64,000 bases of DNA from assembly GCF_003473485.1 (NCBI RefSeq), contig NC_053043.1:1250001-1314000 (forward strand), written 5' to 3'. Within the stretch, counting starts at the first letter, position 1; each line of letters starts with the position of its first letter. The stretch comes from Medicago truncatula (taxonomy: Eukaryota > Streptophyta > Magnoliopsida > Fabales > Fabaceae). This document shows, one piece after another, positions 13,670 through 28,204 of the stretch. Below the pieces are notes generated by a model, which did not search any database, had not been told where the DNA came from, and saw only the letters and a program-made list of their open reading frames with translations. The position numbers and the translations under genes were made by a program.

Positions 13670-14110
13670 TCCTAAGGATCAAGTCAACGACTGAGATGAG
13701 ATAGGAACACCACATAGATCATGACCTGTTATTATGGATCAATTCATCTCATTACGTCTATCCTACTACACTGTTTACACTTTTCTTTTTTTTTTTTATG
13801 TGATTGCACTATTTACTTTGGATTGTTAATATTTTAATTGTTTATTAATTTTTTTCATAACTCAGTTTTAAATTCATTAAAAGATATTGCAATACATTAT
13901 TATTAGAGTATGGAAATATCTATCTTTTATATTTAGTAAGTTTACACATGCTCTTATGTGGGCACTCAATTACAGCGTCATGTAGACATAAAACAAAAAG
14001 ACTAATTTACTATCATTTAATCAAATTATAGGATCAATAAGCACTTTTTGTGTTAGAGGAGTAATATGAACCTCAAATTAAAGATAAAGGATCAAAAATA
14101 TGTTTAAGTC
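13670..14110. other. FBPase upstream region, no other gene
   Basis: This should contain the distal FBPase promoter. No named cis-element is claimed. No open frame of interest. Confidence 0.4.
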
Positions 14111-14344
14111 TATTTAGTATGTGTTCGTATTTGTTTAGAAATCACTTTGATAGTTGAGAAATAATTGTTATAATTTGATAATTAATATGTATATAAATAT
14201 ATATACAAGAAGTAACTTCTAATCGTTGCTAAATATATAATTAAAAAAAGTATATCGTTATCAAATCGTTCTCAATAATTGAAGTAACTTCTAAATAAAT
14301 ATTTTTTTTTAATGTCTAAATACAAATGAATACATACTAAATAT
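14111..14344. mobile_element. Tourist-like MITE
   Basis: Left ATTTAGTATGTGTTCGTATT and reversed right ATTTAGTATGTATTCATTTG are inverted termini 234 bp apart. The inner AGTAACTTCTAA motif is present twice. The ends carry TTA/TAA, in keeping with a Tourist-type target. Confidence 0.6.
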
Positions 14345-15477
14345 AAAAGATCGGAGTATTTTTACATGAACTATCTATTGAAATTATTAAATGTTTTTTC
14401 TATTTTTTTAAATTTTTTTATGCAGTCTTTCTTTTTAATTACGAATAATTATTTATAGATTTTTCTAAATAACACCTTAAAATGGTCTTTTCATGTGCAT
14501 TTATTGAAAGTGGTTCGATATCCTCATCATTCTTCTATTTGCTTGGCATTGGATTGTTTGGTTTAAAAGAGTTGTTTTGCTTGTTCCGTGTTGACGGTCG
14601 GTCCAATCATCAGTTTGATAATATTTGATTAGTGTTCATTCTATGATCTACTTGTATTGTTTTAATTGTTTGTATGTTTGGGGTGACCTACAGACTTCTT
14701 TCAACTTATTGTTTAGATTCAATTTATACTCTTTTGTACTTCTTTTTATATATTATTAATTTTTGAAGAAGTCTGACTAACTCATTGAAATTAACATTAA
14801 AGATAAACGAATCTAAAACATTGAGATGAACACACTCCAAAATCCAACACAACACTACTTGTTGAATCTAAATAGGTTTTTAATATATTGTTATGAGTAT
14901 GCATGCAACTGGTTATTGTTATATAAATGTGTCAATTTAATTAGGATGGCTATTAAACATTTTTTGTGGATGTTAATACTGTTATATAAAAGTATTGAAA
15001 CTCAAATTACAGACTTTTCTCGAAAAATATTATAATCTATCACAATCTTACGTAAATTTTAAAATCCAATACACATGGTTTTTTTAATTACTATAAAATT
15101 TGTCCCTAAAAAAAATTATAAAATTTGTCTTTCGTGCTATCACAATGAAAGTGAAGTAATCATAGATTTTAGACTACTACGACTTTTCGTACGGTTCCAA
15201 GCCAATGACCCAGACACTTTTGAAAGAGAAGAATAATCCTATCTTCAATATCAGTTATAAACTCAGTAATATAAATTACATTATATAATACTAGTATTTA
15301 TTGGTGAAATGTCTACTAATCAACCTAGATTATTCGCACTTCAATTCACGTAAAATTTTAACTATTAAACTAGTTGAAAAAAAAAAATACGTATTCATCT
15401 TCATATTCAAACACATTAACTATAATATTCGCAATGTGCTCATGGAAGTTTGTTAATATTAATGTCTTAGAGGTGTA
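14345..15477. other. intergenic, no gene recognised
   Basis: AT-rich DNA with no boundary-supported element. The 69-codon frame at 14826-15035 resembles no known protein. Confidence 0.45.
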
Positions 15478-15660
15478 CTCCCTCCGTTCCAAAATATAAG
15501 AAAAAAAACTCATTTTCTTTGTCTTAAAGATTTCACAGGACATTTTTATTAGAATAAAGTCTTGGGGTATTCTATAAAAAAATTATTGAATCCGAGTAAG
15601 TCTTATTGTAATAGAACTAACAACATATTTTTTTAAATATAATGGATGGATTTTTCTATC
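15478..15660. mobile_element. half of a Stowaway-like MITE
   Basis: The typical left end CTCCCTCCGTTCCAAAATAT is present at 15479-15498 after TA. No matching reversed right end was found nearby, so the copy is truncated or badly eroded. Confidence 0.45.
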
Positions 15661-16231
15661 ATGTGTGAATTGCATATGTTAAGAAAAATCAAAATAGTAA
15701 CTTTGTTTTGGAATTTGTGCATTTTACATAAAATTTGTTTTTTAGTAATAAAATATTACTTTTTTTGACAAAATAAATTACTACTTTTAGTTAGTTTAAC
15801 ATGTGCAACATTCTACATGTTAGACAAATCCATGATGTATATATATCTATTGGTATTCAATCAATATTTTTTACAACTTAAAAAAAGTTCAATGCTATAT
15901 ATGTATAGATTATTCTCTAAACAAGATTTTACATGATTTTGGTTTATTAGTGAACTTTTCATGATAATATGTTTTGTCTTATAACACAATCTCTAACACA
16001 CACGATCAAACTTACGTTTTTTTGGTTGATTGAAATTCATACGAATAAATTTTGGTAGAATCTATATAAATTTTAATCAATAAAGAAAATAGTGTGGTGA
16101 AATATGTGTGACGGAGAGTATGTTGCTAACACTCATTGTCATCTTTCTTTTATAATTTTTTGGTAATATATATATATACACACACACATACTTAAGTTGG
16201 CGTCTTCATCTTATTAATAAACTTCCGTGAA
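15661..16231. other. intergenic, no gene recognised
   Basis: AT-rich, with a short TA/CA microsatellite at about 16166-16190. Nothing else recognised. Confidence 0.45.
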
Positions 16232-16390
16232 CATGTCCCTTTGAGTTTATCTCATTTAATAAAGGATAATGTATATGTGTGTGTGTATGTGTTTGTTTGT
16301 TTGTGTGGTACAGGGGTTGGGGTTCGAACTCATACATTCCACTTATTTATTTTTAAGGTGAATTTCTCTAATTGTTATGTTAAAAAAAAG
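16232..16390 (+). mobile_element. tRNA-derived SINE copy with GT microsatellite expansion
   Basis: TGAGTTTATCTCATTTAATA corresponds to the A-box region of the family (TGAGCTTAGCTCAGTTGGTA). GGGGTTCGAACTC is the B box, then CCACTTATTTAT and a terminal A-run at 16382-16389. A GT-rich stretch at about 16270-16308 is expanded between the two boxes. Confidence 0.55.
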
Positions 16391-16613
16391 TTTCATTATT
16401 ATGTTATGAATATTATAATAATCTAATCGTCATAATAGTATAATTGAATATGGAGCGTTAACTAATGTAGGTGGATTAGTAGATATTTCACCAATAAGTA
16501 CTAGTTTTATTTTTTATTTTTTTGACAAAAAGTACTTGTTTTATTAGAGTTTATTACATAGCCTGCTCATATATATATTGGCCGTCGAAAAAACGATGGG
16601 ATTTTTTTTTCTT

Positions 16614-16802
16614 GGCTTAATACATTATTGTTCATTTAACTTATTTTCGGTTTTCAATTTTATCCCTTGACTATTAAACATTTTAAATTGATCATTTATC
16701 TTCTTTTCATTATTCGATGTGGTTCTATTTTATTCATTTTAATAGTTGAGGGACCAAATTAAAAACTGAAAAATAAATTAAGGGACCAAATAATATATTA
16801 CG
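16614..16802. mobile_element. MULE-like MITE
   Basis: The left part GGCTTAATACATTATTGTTC and reversed right part CGTAATATATTATTTGGTCC pair along the arms (TTTTCGGTTTTCAATTTTAT against TTTTCAGTTTTTAATTTGGT). Both flanks are T-runs, so a TSD cannot be proved. Confidence 0.5.
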
Positions 16803-17204
16803 TTTTTTTTTTTTGGGTTATTGGCTTGGAACCGTACAAAAAGCTGTACAACTCTCTAAAATCTATGATTAGTTCACTTTCATTCTGCCGCATGACAGAC
16901 AATTTTTGCATAAAAAAATACTGTGAATTTTAAAAGGTTGTATGAAGCGTTCATGTGTGATGTGATAATGAGAAGGTGGAAAGCAAGTTAGGAAGAATGC
17001 ATTTTAAAAAATAATCAAAACAAAATTTTGTCATTTTAATTTATTTTTTTCAAAATTTTGTTTTCAAATATTTTAAAAGAAGAGGGTAAATATTTTCTTA
17101 TATTTATTAGATTTTTTTAGATGCACTTATTTTATATTTTTTAAGAAACTAAGCTAAATATATTAGAGAAACAAACAGTCTCTCAAGCATAAGGTATGTC
17201 TAAG
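16803..17204. other. intergenic, no gene recognised
   Basis: AT-rich. It may include the decayed 3' end of the LINE that follows, but no A-tail can be identified. Confidence 0.4.
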
Positions 17205-18475
17205 AAATCTGAATAATGTTAGTTACAAGACAGTAAGGCTAGGAACAGTCAAAGAAACAGAAGCAGACATTACAAAGCAGTCTGTAAACAAACTAAAGGA
17301 TTTTTCCTCCAATAGGGATAGTCAAAATCGAGCATGATGTAATTCGCTTTCAACCACCAATACATTTGGAGTTTAACCCTTTCAAAGAGAGCTTCAAGAT
17401 GATCAAAGTGATTATGAAAAAATTCTCCTGTTTCTATCTTTCCAAATGAAGAATAAAACCGAAATCCAAATAACAGTAAATCTTGTCCTAGAGTTTTTTG
17501 AAAAACCTCCAAGAGCACAAAATTGGGTAGCATGTGAGTGTAAATTACCATGCAAAGTTGTAACAATACCAAGCCACTGAGAAATCAAGAGCCAAAGGCG
17601 GCCATAATGAGCACAGTGAAAAAACAGATGGTCCCTTTCCTCTTCTTTACCACACAAAGTCTCGCAAGGCATAAGAGTAGGGTCAAGGGCATTTCTTTTA
17701 CACAAATTATCTTTTGTAGCAAGTCTATTCAGAAAGAGACGCAAAACAAATATGTTAACCTTCAACGGAACCGCTTTTAACCATAAAAATTGATTAAAAT
17801 CTTCAGAAATGTTAGTGTCCACCGCCGTTAAGTACGAATAAGCCGATTGCACCGAATAGGTTTTGGTCGGATGGAGTTTCCACAACCACCTATCTGAGAC
17901 ATCAACCTGCAAAACAGGGTTAGCCAACCGCCCCACACACTCCCCCACCAATCCTTCCTCCCACGCGAATAATCTCCGCCTCCACTGCCACGCACCCCCT
18001 TCAACCCTCCATCCTAACATAAACATCTCCCTCACCGTGATTAATTTGTAATTTGACAACTCAAATAGCCTAGAAAAAGACACAACTAACGGGACGTCAT
18101 CCAACCACGGATCCTCCCAAAACAAAGTGTGACACCCATCTCCCACCTTCCGCACAATATTGTCCAACAACCACCTAGTATCCGCCAACCCCACACCAGA
18201 TCAAATTTGGTTTATGTGACGCCACCAAATCGATCCCACCCCCTCACTAAACCGCACCCTCCCTCCAACCTCTCCATACTTCGCACGAAGCACCACATTC
18301 CACAAACTCTCCCTGTCCTCCAACATCCTCCACACCCATTTTCCCAATAAAGAAATATTAAATTTCCGCAACCTTTTCACCTCCAAACCTCCGTTCTCCC
18401 TTTTCAAATAGTATCCCATTTAATCCAAGACAATTTCCTAACATCCTCACTACCCCCAGAAAAAATTAATAAATA
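17205..18475 (-). pseudogene. LINE reverse transcriptase C-terminus and zf-RVT, degenerate
   Basis: On the minus strand WIKWDTI is followed, after a frameshift near 18405, by ENGGLEVKRLRKFNISLLGK and WVWRMLEDRESLWNVVLRAK (the region after the RT catalytic core). After a stop near 18200 a 260-codon stretch follows: WEDPWLDDVPL, YSVQSAYSYL, the zinc-binding CETLCGKEEERDHLFFHC, and FFIWKDRNRRIF. This is the standard C-terminal order of plant L1-like LINEs. The catalytic YxDD box and endonuclease are absent. It is GC-richer than its surroundings on the coding strand. No TSD was found. It is non-coding in practice. Confidence 0.85.
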
Positions 18476-19311
18476 AAGAGTCAAGGCACTTATTTTTATT
18501 AGTTCAACTGAAAATGAAAATATCAAACATGGAAAACAAATGAGCTCTGATATTTCAACTTCCTGAATTTTAAGCAAATAAAAGAAATTTTAACAATATA
18601 TTTTATAACATAATATGCAAATGAATTCTACAAAATTAAAGGACTTACATAAAGTTTCTAGAACTCGTGAATTTCAACAAATAATGGACCGGTATGAAAA
18701 ACAAAACAAAAAAAGACCATGTCTTTTATAAAATAGAAAAAACTACTACCTCCGTTTCTTTTTAATTGTTACATTTTGATATTTTACACAAACCAAGAGA
18801 ATCAACAATTGATACTACTTTTGACGCAATAAACTATAATTTTACCATAATGATCTTTTAACATTGAGCTAACACCTAAGGTGTAACTTAGAACTATGTG
18901 AAATATGTATAGTCTACATTTACAATGCATGAAACAAACACCCCAAATAATTTAAATTACTACAACTGCTTATAATCAAAATCATTACAACTGTGCACAT
19001 AAAATAAATACCCTTTGTCATGCTAATTTCTTACATAAAATTTTACAGCCTTCTCGATGTGAATATCTCTATACAAATTTTAGTGAGTTAATATCTATCG
19101 AACCCTCACCGCATGTACCTACCCAGTAAAGTATATAACTTTGACTATCCATTCCACTTATTTATGAACATTAGTGAGGGGGCTTCAGTAATTTGCTCGA
19201 TTTGGTGTAAAATGAATGTAATTAAAGATCGTACCGTATACTACTAAACTCCATTCCTTATTATAATTATAAAACTCCTTAAATAATGCCACTAAATATA
19301 AGTATATTTCA
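18476..19311. other. intergenic; Stowaway-like left end at about 18750
   Basis: ACCTCCGTTTCTTTTTAATTG at 18750-18770 resembles a Stowaway end, but no right end is found. Nothing else is recognised. Confidence 0.4.
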
Positions 19312-19448
19312 TCCCCGTGAGCTTAGCTCAGTTGGTAGGGATATTGCATGTTATATGTAGGATCGGGGGTTTGAACCCGGACACCCCGCTTCTCCACAAT
19401 TAAATTGTGTGAGCTCTAGCCACTAGGCTACTTGACCAAAAAAAAAAT
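19312..19448 (+). mobile_element. tRNA-derived SINE copy, well preserved
   Basis: GTGAGCTTAGCTCAGTTGGT (A box), GGGGGTTTGAACCC (B box), GGACACCCCGCTTCTCCACA, AGCTCTAGCCACTAGGCTAC and a terminal A-run followed by (TA)n. This is the clearest family member in the window and serves as the reference for the others. Confidence 0.78.
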
Positions 19449-20797
19449 ATATATATATATATATTTATATATATAAGTATATTCTTGGATATATATTTTT
19501 TCAAATAAATAGTCAATCCTAGTTTTTTTTTTCATCCAACATCTTCCATTTTTTTTCATCCAAAGCCTAAGCGTTTTTAAAGAGTGAAATGCAAAAGATG
19601 AGTTTATGTGAGAAGAGAAAGTGAAAATTGTGTGTTTAGAAACAGTGTTATGCTCCAAGTATAGTTTTTGGAAGAAAAAAAGTGAATGAAGTGGTTAAAA
19701 AAGAGAGGAATAAGGAGTGAAACGATTCAATTCAGTGTGAAACAATTCACACCTTACCTCAAAGTGAAATGATTCATACCTTGGAGTGAAACAATTCACT
19801 CAAATAATAACCTGAAAGTTCCAACAATAAATGCAATGAATATATTCACCTTTTTCTTACATACAATATGAAATTTCAACAAGGACTGTGAAGTTCAAAT
19901 TTTTAGTCACCTAGTTAAACTTAAACCTACCGTCCATCACAGCGTGTGATTAGTCTCTACAATTGTCCCCAATGATATCTGATTAACATCATAACTTTAA
20001 ACACAATTGTAAAAATACTTCATAAATTTTAGATTTTGTTTAGAAAATTCAAAACTTTCTTTTAAAAGTATTAAATAGCAAGAGGGTGATATTCATGAAA
20101 AAAAAATTGAAAACCTAGTAACATTTTGAAAGTTAAAAAGGCCAAAACAGTTAAGATAAATGGCCACAAATTATTTTTGCCTTTACTAGTATTAATTTAC
20201 TACTATAATTTATTATATTGATATCCTATTTTATGTTTTAAACACAATTAAAATAACATAGAGAATACTTATTAATTCATAATAACATGATACAACTAAA
20301 ATTTTGTTCAAATCTTGATTTTACTTTTAAGCAAATCAAACAAGCCCTATAGCCCATCACCTCATCCAAATAGATTAAGGATTAATCATACAAAAAAACT
20401 GAAATTGCACAGCAAACCTGAAAACCAACTAAGCATAAAATAAATATAAACAGAAATGACTCAAAATTCCCTGTCTGGGAGAAATAGATACTGAAACTCA
20501 CCCTCCTCCTAACTAGAGGCACCTAAATTCATGACCAGCATGAAAAACAAATAAAAGAAAATCAAACCAAACAGAACCTACAAAGTTCAATACCATCCCG
20601 CCAATTGCATAAAAATAGTCTGGCTTCCAAGGACCTAAAGAAGAAACATATAGCATATTCAACTTACAAATCCATTCATTAAACTAGATATATTTCTATT
20701 AAAAACCCAAAGCATCAAATAATAAGTCAACCAAACTTGACTGAAATATGGCACAAGACTGAGAATTTGATCACAACTCATTGGAACTTGACCCAAC
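19449..20797. other. 3' flank of actin; short AATTCAC repeats at 19718-19802
   Basis: The end near 20797 holds the actin 3' UTR (minus strand). At 19718-19802 the unit GTGAAACAATTCAC (self-complementary ends GTGAA/TTCAC) recurs four times with small changes. A (TA)n tract is at 19446-19475. No gene was found; the minus open frames at 19428 and 20659 are not supported. Confidence 0.5.
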
Positions 20798-22690
<1,893 letters not shown>

Positions 22691-22699
22691 CTTTCAAAA

Positions 22700-23295
22700 C
22701 CTATACATACAACAGAAAGAACAAAAAAAAAAAAAAAAAAAAAAAGATCAATTACTACGCACGCAACGTGATTTCATAATCCTTCAAACACGAAATTATG
22801 TAAAAAAAAAATCGTCATTTTCATGCATATGCAATGTAAATAATTTCAACAAAATTAACAGATCGGAAACATGCATATGAAGGTGTTAATTAAGAACATC
22901 ATCTGCATAATTAACAAAATCGACAGATCACAAAATCAAACAAAATCAGCTTACAACAAAATTAAACAGCTTACAAATCGAAATGAAAAAGAATCAAAAA
23001 TCAAATCCAGATGCATCAAAAAGCAGCTTACAACAAAATTAAGCAAAATATTCAAATCTGCACAGTCGAAATTAACAGCTACAGAGTAGATCTAGATCAG
23101 TAACAGCAACTAAAGTCAGAAAAATCTCGATCTAGAATTTACCGATCCAGAAACAAAAAAGACTAAGTAAACGAAAAAATCGATTAAAAAAGCGAATCGA
23201 AGAATCGATTATCGAAAAGCACCTTGTTAGAAGGAAAAAGCGCTAGGAATTGCAGCGGAGAGCGGTGGAGAAGCGAGCGAGGAGTGGGAAGTGTT
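22700..23295 (-). promoter_or_regulatory. actin 5' leader exon and leader intron
   Basis: Upstream of the ATG the leader reads TATAG|GTTTTGAAAGATG, so a leader-intron acceptor lies at 22701-22702. The matching donor AACAAG|GTGCTTTTC is at 23222, making a 522-bp leader intron (22701-23222) and a non-coding first exon from 23223 to about 23295. Plant actin genes commonly have such a leader intron, which often supports high expression. The splice sites are seen; the expression role is family knowledge. Open frames at 22671 and 22871 are shadows. Confidence 0.75.
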
Positions 23296-23323
23296 ACAGG
23301 AAAGTGTGTCAGAGAGAACAAGG

Positions 23324-23331
23324 TTTATATA
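23324..23331 (-). promoter_or_regulatory. actin TATA box
   Basis: The minus strand reads CTTCATATATAAACCT. TATATAAA is about 30 bp upstream of the inferred transcription start and roughly 100 bp upstream of the leader donor site. Confidence 0.7.
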
Positions 23332-23339
23332 TGAAGAGT

Positions 23340-24999
23340 GAGGTAAATGAGAGTCAAATGAAACTCAAATGCAAATGAATTTGGACAATGCCGAATATTG
23401 CGTTTGGTTTTCGGATAAACCCCTATCCCGAAAACAAAGGGAAAGAAAATTACACCCTACTGGCTACTACCAGTGTAGAAAATACCATTATAGAGTAATT
23501 AATTTTTATTTTTTTTACTGAAAATGTTAGTAGTTACTACTTAATAAAGTACTTTGTTATATTAATATTATTTGATCCAATCAAATTTTATTAATTTGAG
23601 TTTGATTAAAAACTCATATTTTTTAAGTCAAACTGAACAAACTTAAATATGATGATGAGTTTGTTGGTTTGGATCGAATGATTGAGTCCATTAGAAATAA
23701 TTTTTGAAAAATATATCTTTAAGTATTTTTTTTTAATGACGTATGGTAGTTGTTAAATTAGTATTTTCCAGAGGTTAATTAAATGATATTGTTTTACATG
23801 AAAATTTTGACAATTAAACTAAATTCAACAATTTAAATTTTTCTACACTTAAATTGAATTGAAACAACTTTAAATCAACAGGAAAAAAATATTAAACTAT
23901 ATTAACAAAAAAAATTAAAAAATACTTTTGAGTTCATGGATTTATAAAATTGGAATCATAAACTCAATATTGAAAAAGGACTGCTACATATTTGAATGAA
24001 TTGATTCATGTTGTATATGAATTTGAACATATTCAATTTAAACGCAATACTGAGGCACACACCAAAATATATTTAATTATTTAAATATGTATAATTATTT
24101 TTTCTACCTTTATAAAATATGTGAATATATTCATTATTATGTTCAAATAGTTGTGACTATTCAAAAGAGTTTTCATTTTCCTTAAAAAAAATAAAAAAAA
24201 AGTCTTCATTTTATGAAACCAAACAGCGGATAGTAAGCCCTTGTAACATTTTTCTTCTGAGCAAACCGAATAATTGGACTGGTTAAGGGTCTACGGAAAT
24301 TCTCAGCCATCCATTCCTTTTAAAGGGTGCTTTCCATTTGTTGCCACATCATCATAGACGGCTATGATGTTCTTGTCGGCCCTAAAAGTGCCGACCAATT
24401 ATCGAAAGTGTTGTTGTCCCTATTGGATCCACCTCCTCTCTATCAATTGATCTACCAAACAATCAATGCACCCATGGAATTATTCAATATTAATATTGAA
24501 AATTTGAAATATAGTTTAAGCGTGTGTTTGGTCGTGCAAATGAGATAATTGATTTTGATAAAATGGATTATGGATAAAAATAATTTTGATTAAGGATAAT
24601 TTGTAAATGATTTGAATTGTAAATTTACGTGTAAAAATCAATATTAAAAGCAAAAGTTTCTTCAAAAGAAATATTAAAATTAAAAGTTATAAATAAATTC
24701 TAAAAGCATAATCAATTCCACTGGACAACAATAAACTCTCTAAAATCAATTCAGATCAATTTATAAGTGAAACTAAGCATACACATGTTAGCAAGAAAAA
24801 TTGGATTAATGTGTTAAGAAATTCAACAAACGGGGATGGAAAAAGACCGCAGGTAAAGAAAAATGAAAAGTGGAAGGAATAACAAAAGCGTTGAATTTAA
24901 AAAATGTGTTTCCAAGTTCCACTCAAAAGCAAAATCAAAGTACCGCGTAAAATTACTACAATTCTTAAAGATAGATAAATTTTGAGAAAGTCACATGAG
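23340..24999. other. actin upstream region and intergenic DNA
   Basis: The proximal part should contain the actin promoter. A weak MITE candidate lies at about 24518-24785, with GTGTGTTTGGTCGTGC on the left and a decayed ATGTGTATGCTTAGTTTC on the right when reversed. The open frame at 24327-24548 is not recognised. Confidence 0.4.
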
Positions 25000-25095
25000 T
25001 TTGACTCAATTGGTATAAATATCGTATAATATATGCATGGATTGAGGTTTAAATCTAGACACCTTACAAATCAAAATTGTTGTCTATGCTATTAA
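25000..25095 (+). mobile_element. diverged SINE fragment
   Basis: GAGTTTGACTCAATTGGTAT is the decayed A-box region and GAGGTTTAAATCTAGACACC the decayed B-box plus the following CACC. Same order as in the better copies. Confidence 0.45.
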
Positions 25096-25284
25096 AATGA
25101 ACAATATAAAAAAATTGTTTGTTTAGAATACAAATTTTATTGTTACTAATAATGACAACAATCTAAAACTTTGTCTATGCTATTAAGGAGAACAATTAAA
25201 AATGGGCCTTTGGCCCTCTTTTGTACCAAAAAAAATAAATTAAAAACTACAGTCTTTGACTTTTTTTTATCATATTAACATGAA

Positions 25285-25700
25285 ACAATTATTTATACGT
25301 AGCATGAATCAAAGTAAATGTCAAACCAAACTCATGATCACTTTCATAATGCATATTGACAATTTGGCTTTACCTTACATCAGATAAGCAATTAACTATG
25401 AATTACTTCTATTAACCAAACCACATCCTTATCGGTAAGTTGGGCTTCTCTTTTAGAGAAGCTCTATATAACTCTAGCAAAGTCGATCCAATATAGAATA
25501 GGAGTACTTAGTATCATAATGCATATTTGCAGCATCATTTAATTCAAATCTCATTCCCTTTACATTAATGGCAATAATAACTCTGACAAAGTGACCAATC
25601 CTAAGAATTGGCACATCTTCAAACAATCAATCAGAATGAACTAACTGATTCCTGCTTGAACTTTTATCTTTCATATCATGATTCCATCTTAGGCTTGAGC
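25285..25700 (+). repeat. promoter-like direct duplication, copy 1
   Basis: About 400 bp is repeated in the same orientation at 26850-27240. Shared anchors include AAAGTGACCAATCCTAAGAA, AATATAGAATAGGAGTAC and the TATA-like GAAGCTCTATATAAC (near 25460). Similarity extends from ATGAATCAAA to TTCCATCTTAGGCTTG. The conserved TATA motif suggests a duplicated promoter plus 5' leader, but the linked coding region is not recognised. Confidence 0.65.
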
Positions 25701-25852
25701 ACTGACTTGTGCTTGAAGCGAAAATCCACTGTCAATATCTCCTCTTCTACTTCTTCGATTTCCGATTTGGAGGGATTAAGAGGGGAGATGTTAAGAGTGG
25801 ATTTTCAGAATACATTCCCAAGACAACCTCAATGCAGATCCAATCATCTCAG
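25608..25852 (+). other. possible gene remnant downstream of duplicated TATA
   Basis: An open stretch lacking an in-frame ATG (it begins at TTG) reads ILGLSTDLCLKRKSTVNISS, then DLEGLRGEMLRVDFQN and PRQPQCRSNHLS. It ends at a good donor-like CTCA|GTAAGT at about 25852. Composition looks protein-like and serine-rich, but I recognise no family. It could be an internal exon, a decayed gene or chance. Confidence 0.25.
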
Positions 25853-25940
25853 TAAGTTAACAACCTTGTATACAACAACATTTTTATCTTTTGAAAGCGG
25901 ATATTATAAGGCGCATTACGAAGAGGAACATAAACTATGA

Positions 25941-26849
25941 ATGAACTAGAATTGAAAAGAATGGAAATAGCTTGAGCAAACAGAGAGTACTAATAGAAAT
26001 TGTAACTTGATTAGACACAATTATGAAGAGGAACATAAACTTTGCAATGATAACACGCTCTTCATGATCAGAATGAAGATGCTAGAAGTTTTAGGAGAGA
26101 TTTGACCCATTGTAGTCCTATCAGCCTCAAGAGACTACTCTCTGCATTTACGCGCATATGATACCAAGTTACAAAAAAGGTCAATATTTTTTTATTTAAC
26201 AAAATAAAAATGAAAAGGTACTTGTTTTTCAGGATTTTGTTTTAATAATTAGTCTTAAACTATTATTAATTTGTTATAACCCCACTATATTTTCATATTC
26301 TTTGTGGGTTATGTCGCAATAGCTTTAGCTCATTGTAAAAATGAAACAAATAATATCATTTCACTCTATCATGAAAGAAATGAATAGAAATAATGCTCTT
26401 GCATTTTTTATTTTTTTTAGGATTAAAGAGAAAATTTTGAATTGAGACACAAAACTCATTTGCAACACAGAGCTATACACTAGGGCTACTAATCAAGTCA
26501 ACATAACTGCTTAAGTACTTATTTGGTTTGACGGTCAGCTTAAGTACCTATTCAGTTTGGTGGTGGGACAGCAAAATGTGCGTCTGAAAGAGTAACATTC
26601 GTGGAAATAAAGAAGCTTGGTTTCCTAGCTGCCACGGTAACACGATTTTTTGCCGCAGTTTTGAAAAGGCAAAGCCACTCCAAACACACACCAAGTTAAA
26701 CAAAGTTGGAAAATAAGTAAAACATAAAGATCATATTGTTTTGATGGCTCCCGTTTCATTTTGTGAGGCTTCCAGGTGTTGGAGTGTGTGATTTTCTACT
26801 AACATGAATCAAGTATTTATATGTTGTATGAATCAAGTACATTTATATT
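25941..26849. other. intergenic, no gene recognised
   Basis: Spacer between the two direct duplicates. No bounded element could be proved. Confidence 0.4.
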
Positions 26850-27240
26850 TAGTATGAATCAAATTAAGTGTCAAACCATACTCAAATCATTTTCATAATG
26901 CATATCAACAATTTGGCATTGCCTTACATCAGACAAACAACTAGGAATTACTCCCGTTAACCAAAATACATCCTTATTAGTAAGTTGAACTTCTCTTTTA
27001 AAGAAGCTCTATATAACCCTATCAAAGTTGAGCCAATATAGAATAGGAGTACCTACTACTTTATCATAATACATTATTGCGGCACCATTTAATTCAAATT
27101 TTATTCCTAATAATTCAAACAAAGTGACCAATCCTAAGAATTGACACGTCTTCAAATAACCAACCAGAAGGAAATAGCTTATCCATGTCCCACCTTGTAT
27201 CTTTCATATTATTATTCCATCTTAGGCTTGCAATTTTGAA
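26850..27240 (+). repeat. promoter-like direct duplication, copy 2
   Basis: Partner of 25285-25700, with TATA-like GAAGCTCTATATAACCC near 27005. Downstream of TTCCATCTTAGGCTTG the two copies diverge completely, so only copy 1 retains the open reading frame. Confidence 0.65.
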
Positions 27241-28192
27241 TTCTTTCAGTGTAGGACAACTTTACCTTATCTGCAACAAACTTCCGATCCTAATCTCTGC
27301 CACGATGCAAATGATGTGAGTAGTTTAAGAAAGAGAATAGCATTGTTGAGACAATCACAAGTCTAGCATATAGAAAACATAGAAGGATAATGTACCAAAA
27401 TAAAAACCATCTACTTCTAATACTGATTTCATGGATAGGGGTAACTAGCTAACAATATTCTGAATGAAGTGTTTCAGTTCAAATTGCACCAACAACTAGA
27501 CATTCATGGAAAAATATAGTTCAAATTGCACCAACCAGGTCAACCAAATTGGTAATCAATCAATCTATTACATTGCATCAGAAAGAACAAACAAGTTAAC
27601 AAGAGAACCAATTCAAAAGCAAGTTCATACCATAATGAACGGGAACGTATACAGTTTCTAAAATCATAAACAAATTAATCATCACAACCTAAAATCTGCA
27701 AATATGAGATTCTAGCTTATGTTAGGGTGAAACATGAATCTGAAATTGAGAATCACAAATCATGAGTATATTCAATTAAAACCACAAATTGCAAATCACT
27801 AATGATGTGTGATTCAGATCAGAGAAACCCCGAAGGATTTTTTGAACATTTGCAAATCACAAATGAGTAGTTGAAAATTTCCATACATTATGAGACTTAT
27901 AACCATCACCAAGGTAGCCAATACCATCTAGATCAACAGAAAATAAAAATGATGTTGTATCCGAGGGAGGTTTACTGTCATGAATATCAGATTAACTGTG
28001 ATATGATAAACTCGAGAATATATTCTCTAGTTCATCATGTTATGTTCTCGGATTTATCATATATCTTTTGAAAGGCGCATATGTGATTCCTTATGCTTGG
28101 CCAAGAACATCATCATCTACAGGTCTAGAGATTGGTATTAAAGAATTATGACGGCAACCCTATTTTCAAGTTTGAAACAAAAGTGTATGATC
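27241..28192. other. intergenic, no gene recognised
   Basis: AT-rich. The open frame at 27871-28071 has no recognisable content. Confidence 0.4.
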
Positions 28193-28204
28193 AATGTCTA
28201 TATA

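Noticed and set aside
25608-25940. 110-codon plus-strand open frame as a gene
   Set aside because: No in-frame ATG and no recognised family. Kept only as a low-confidence possible remnant.
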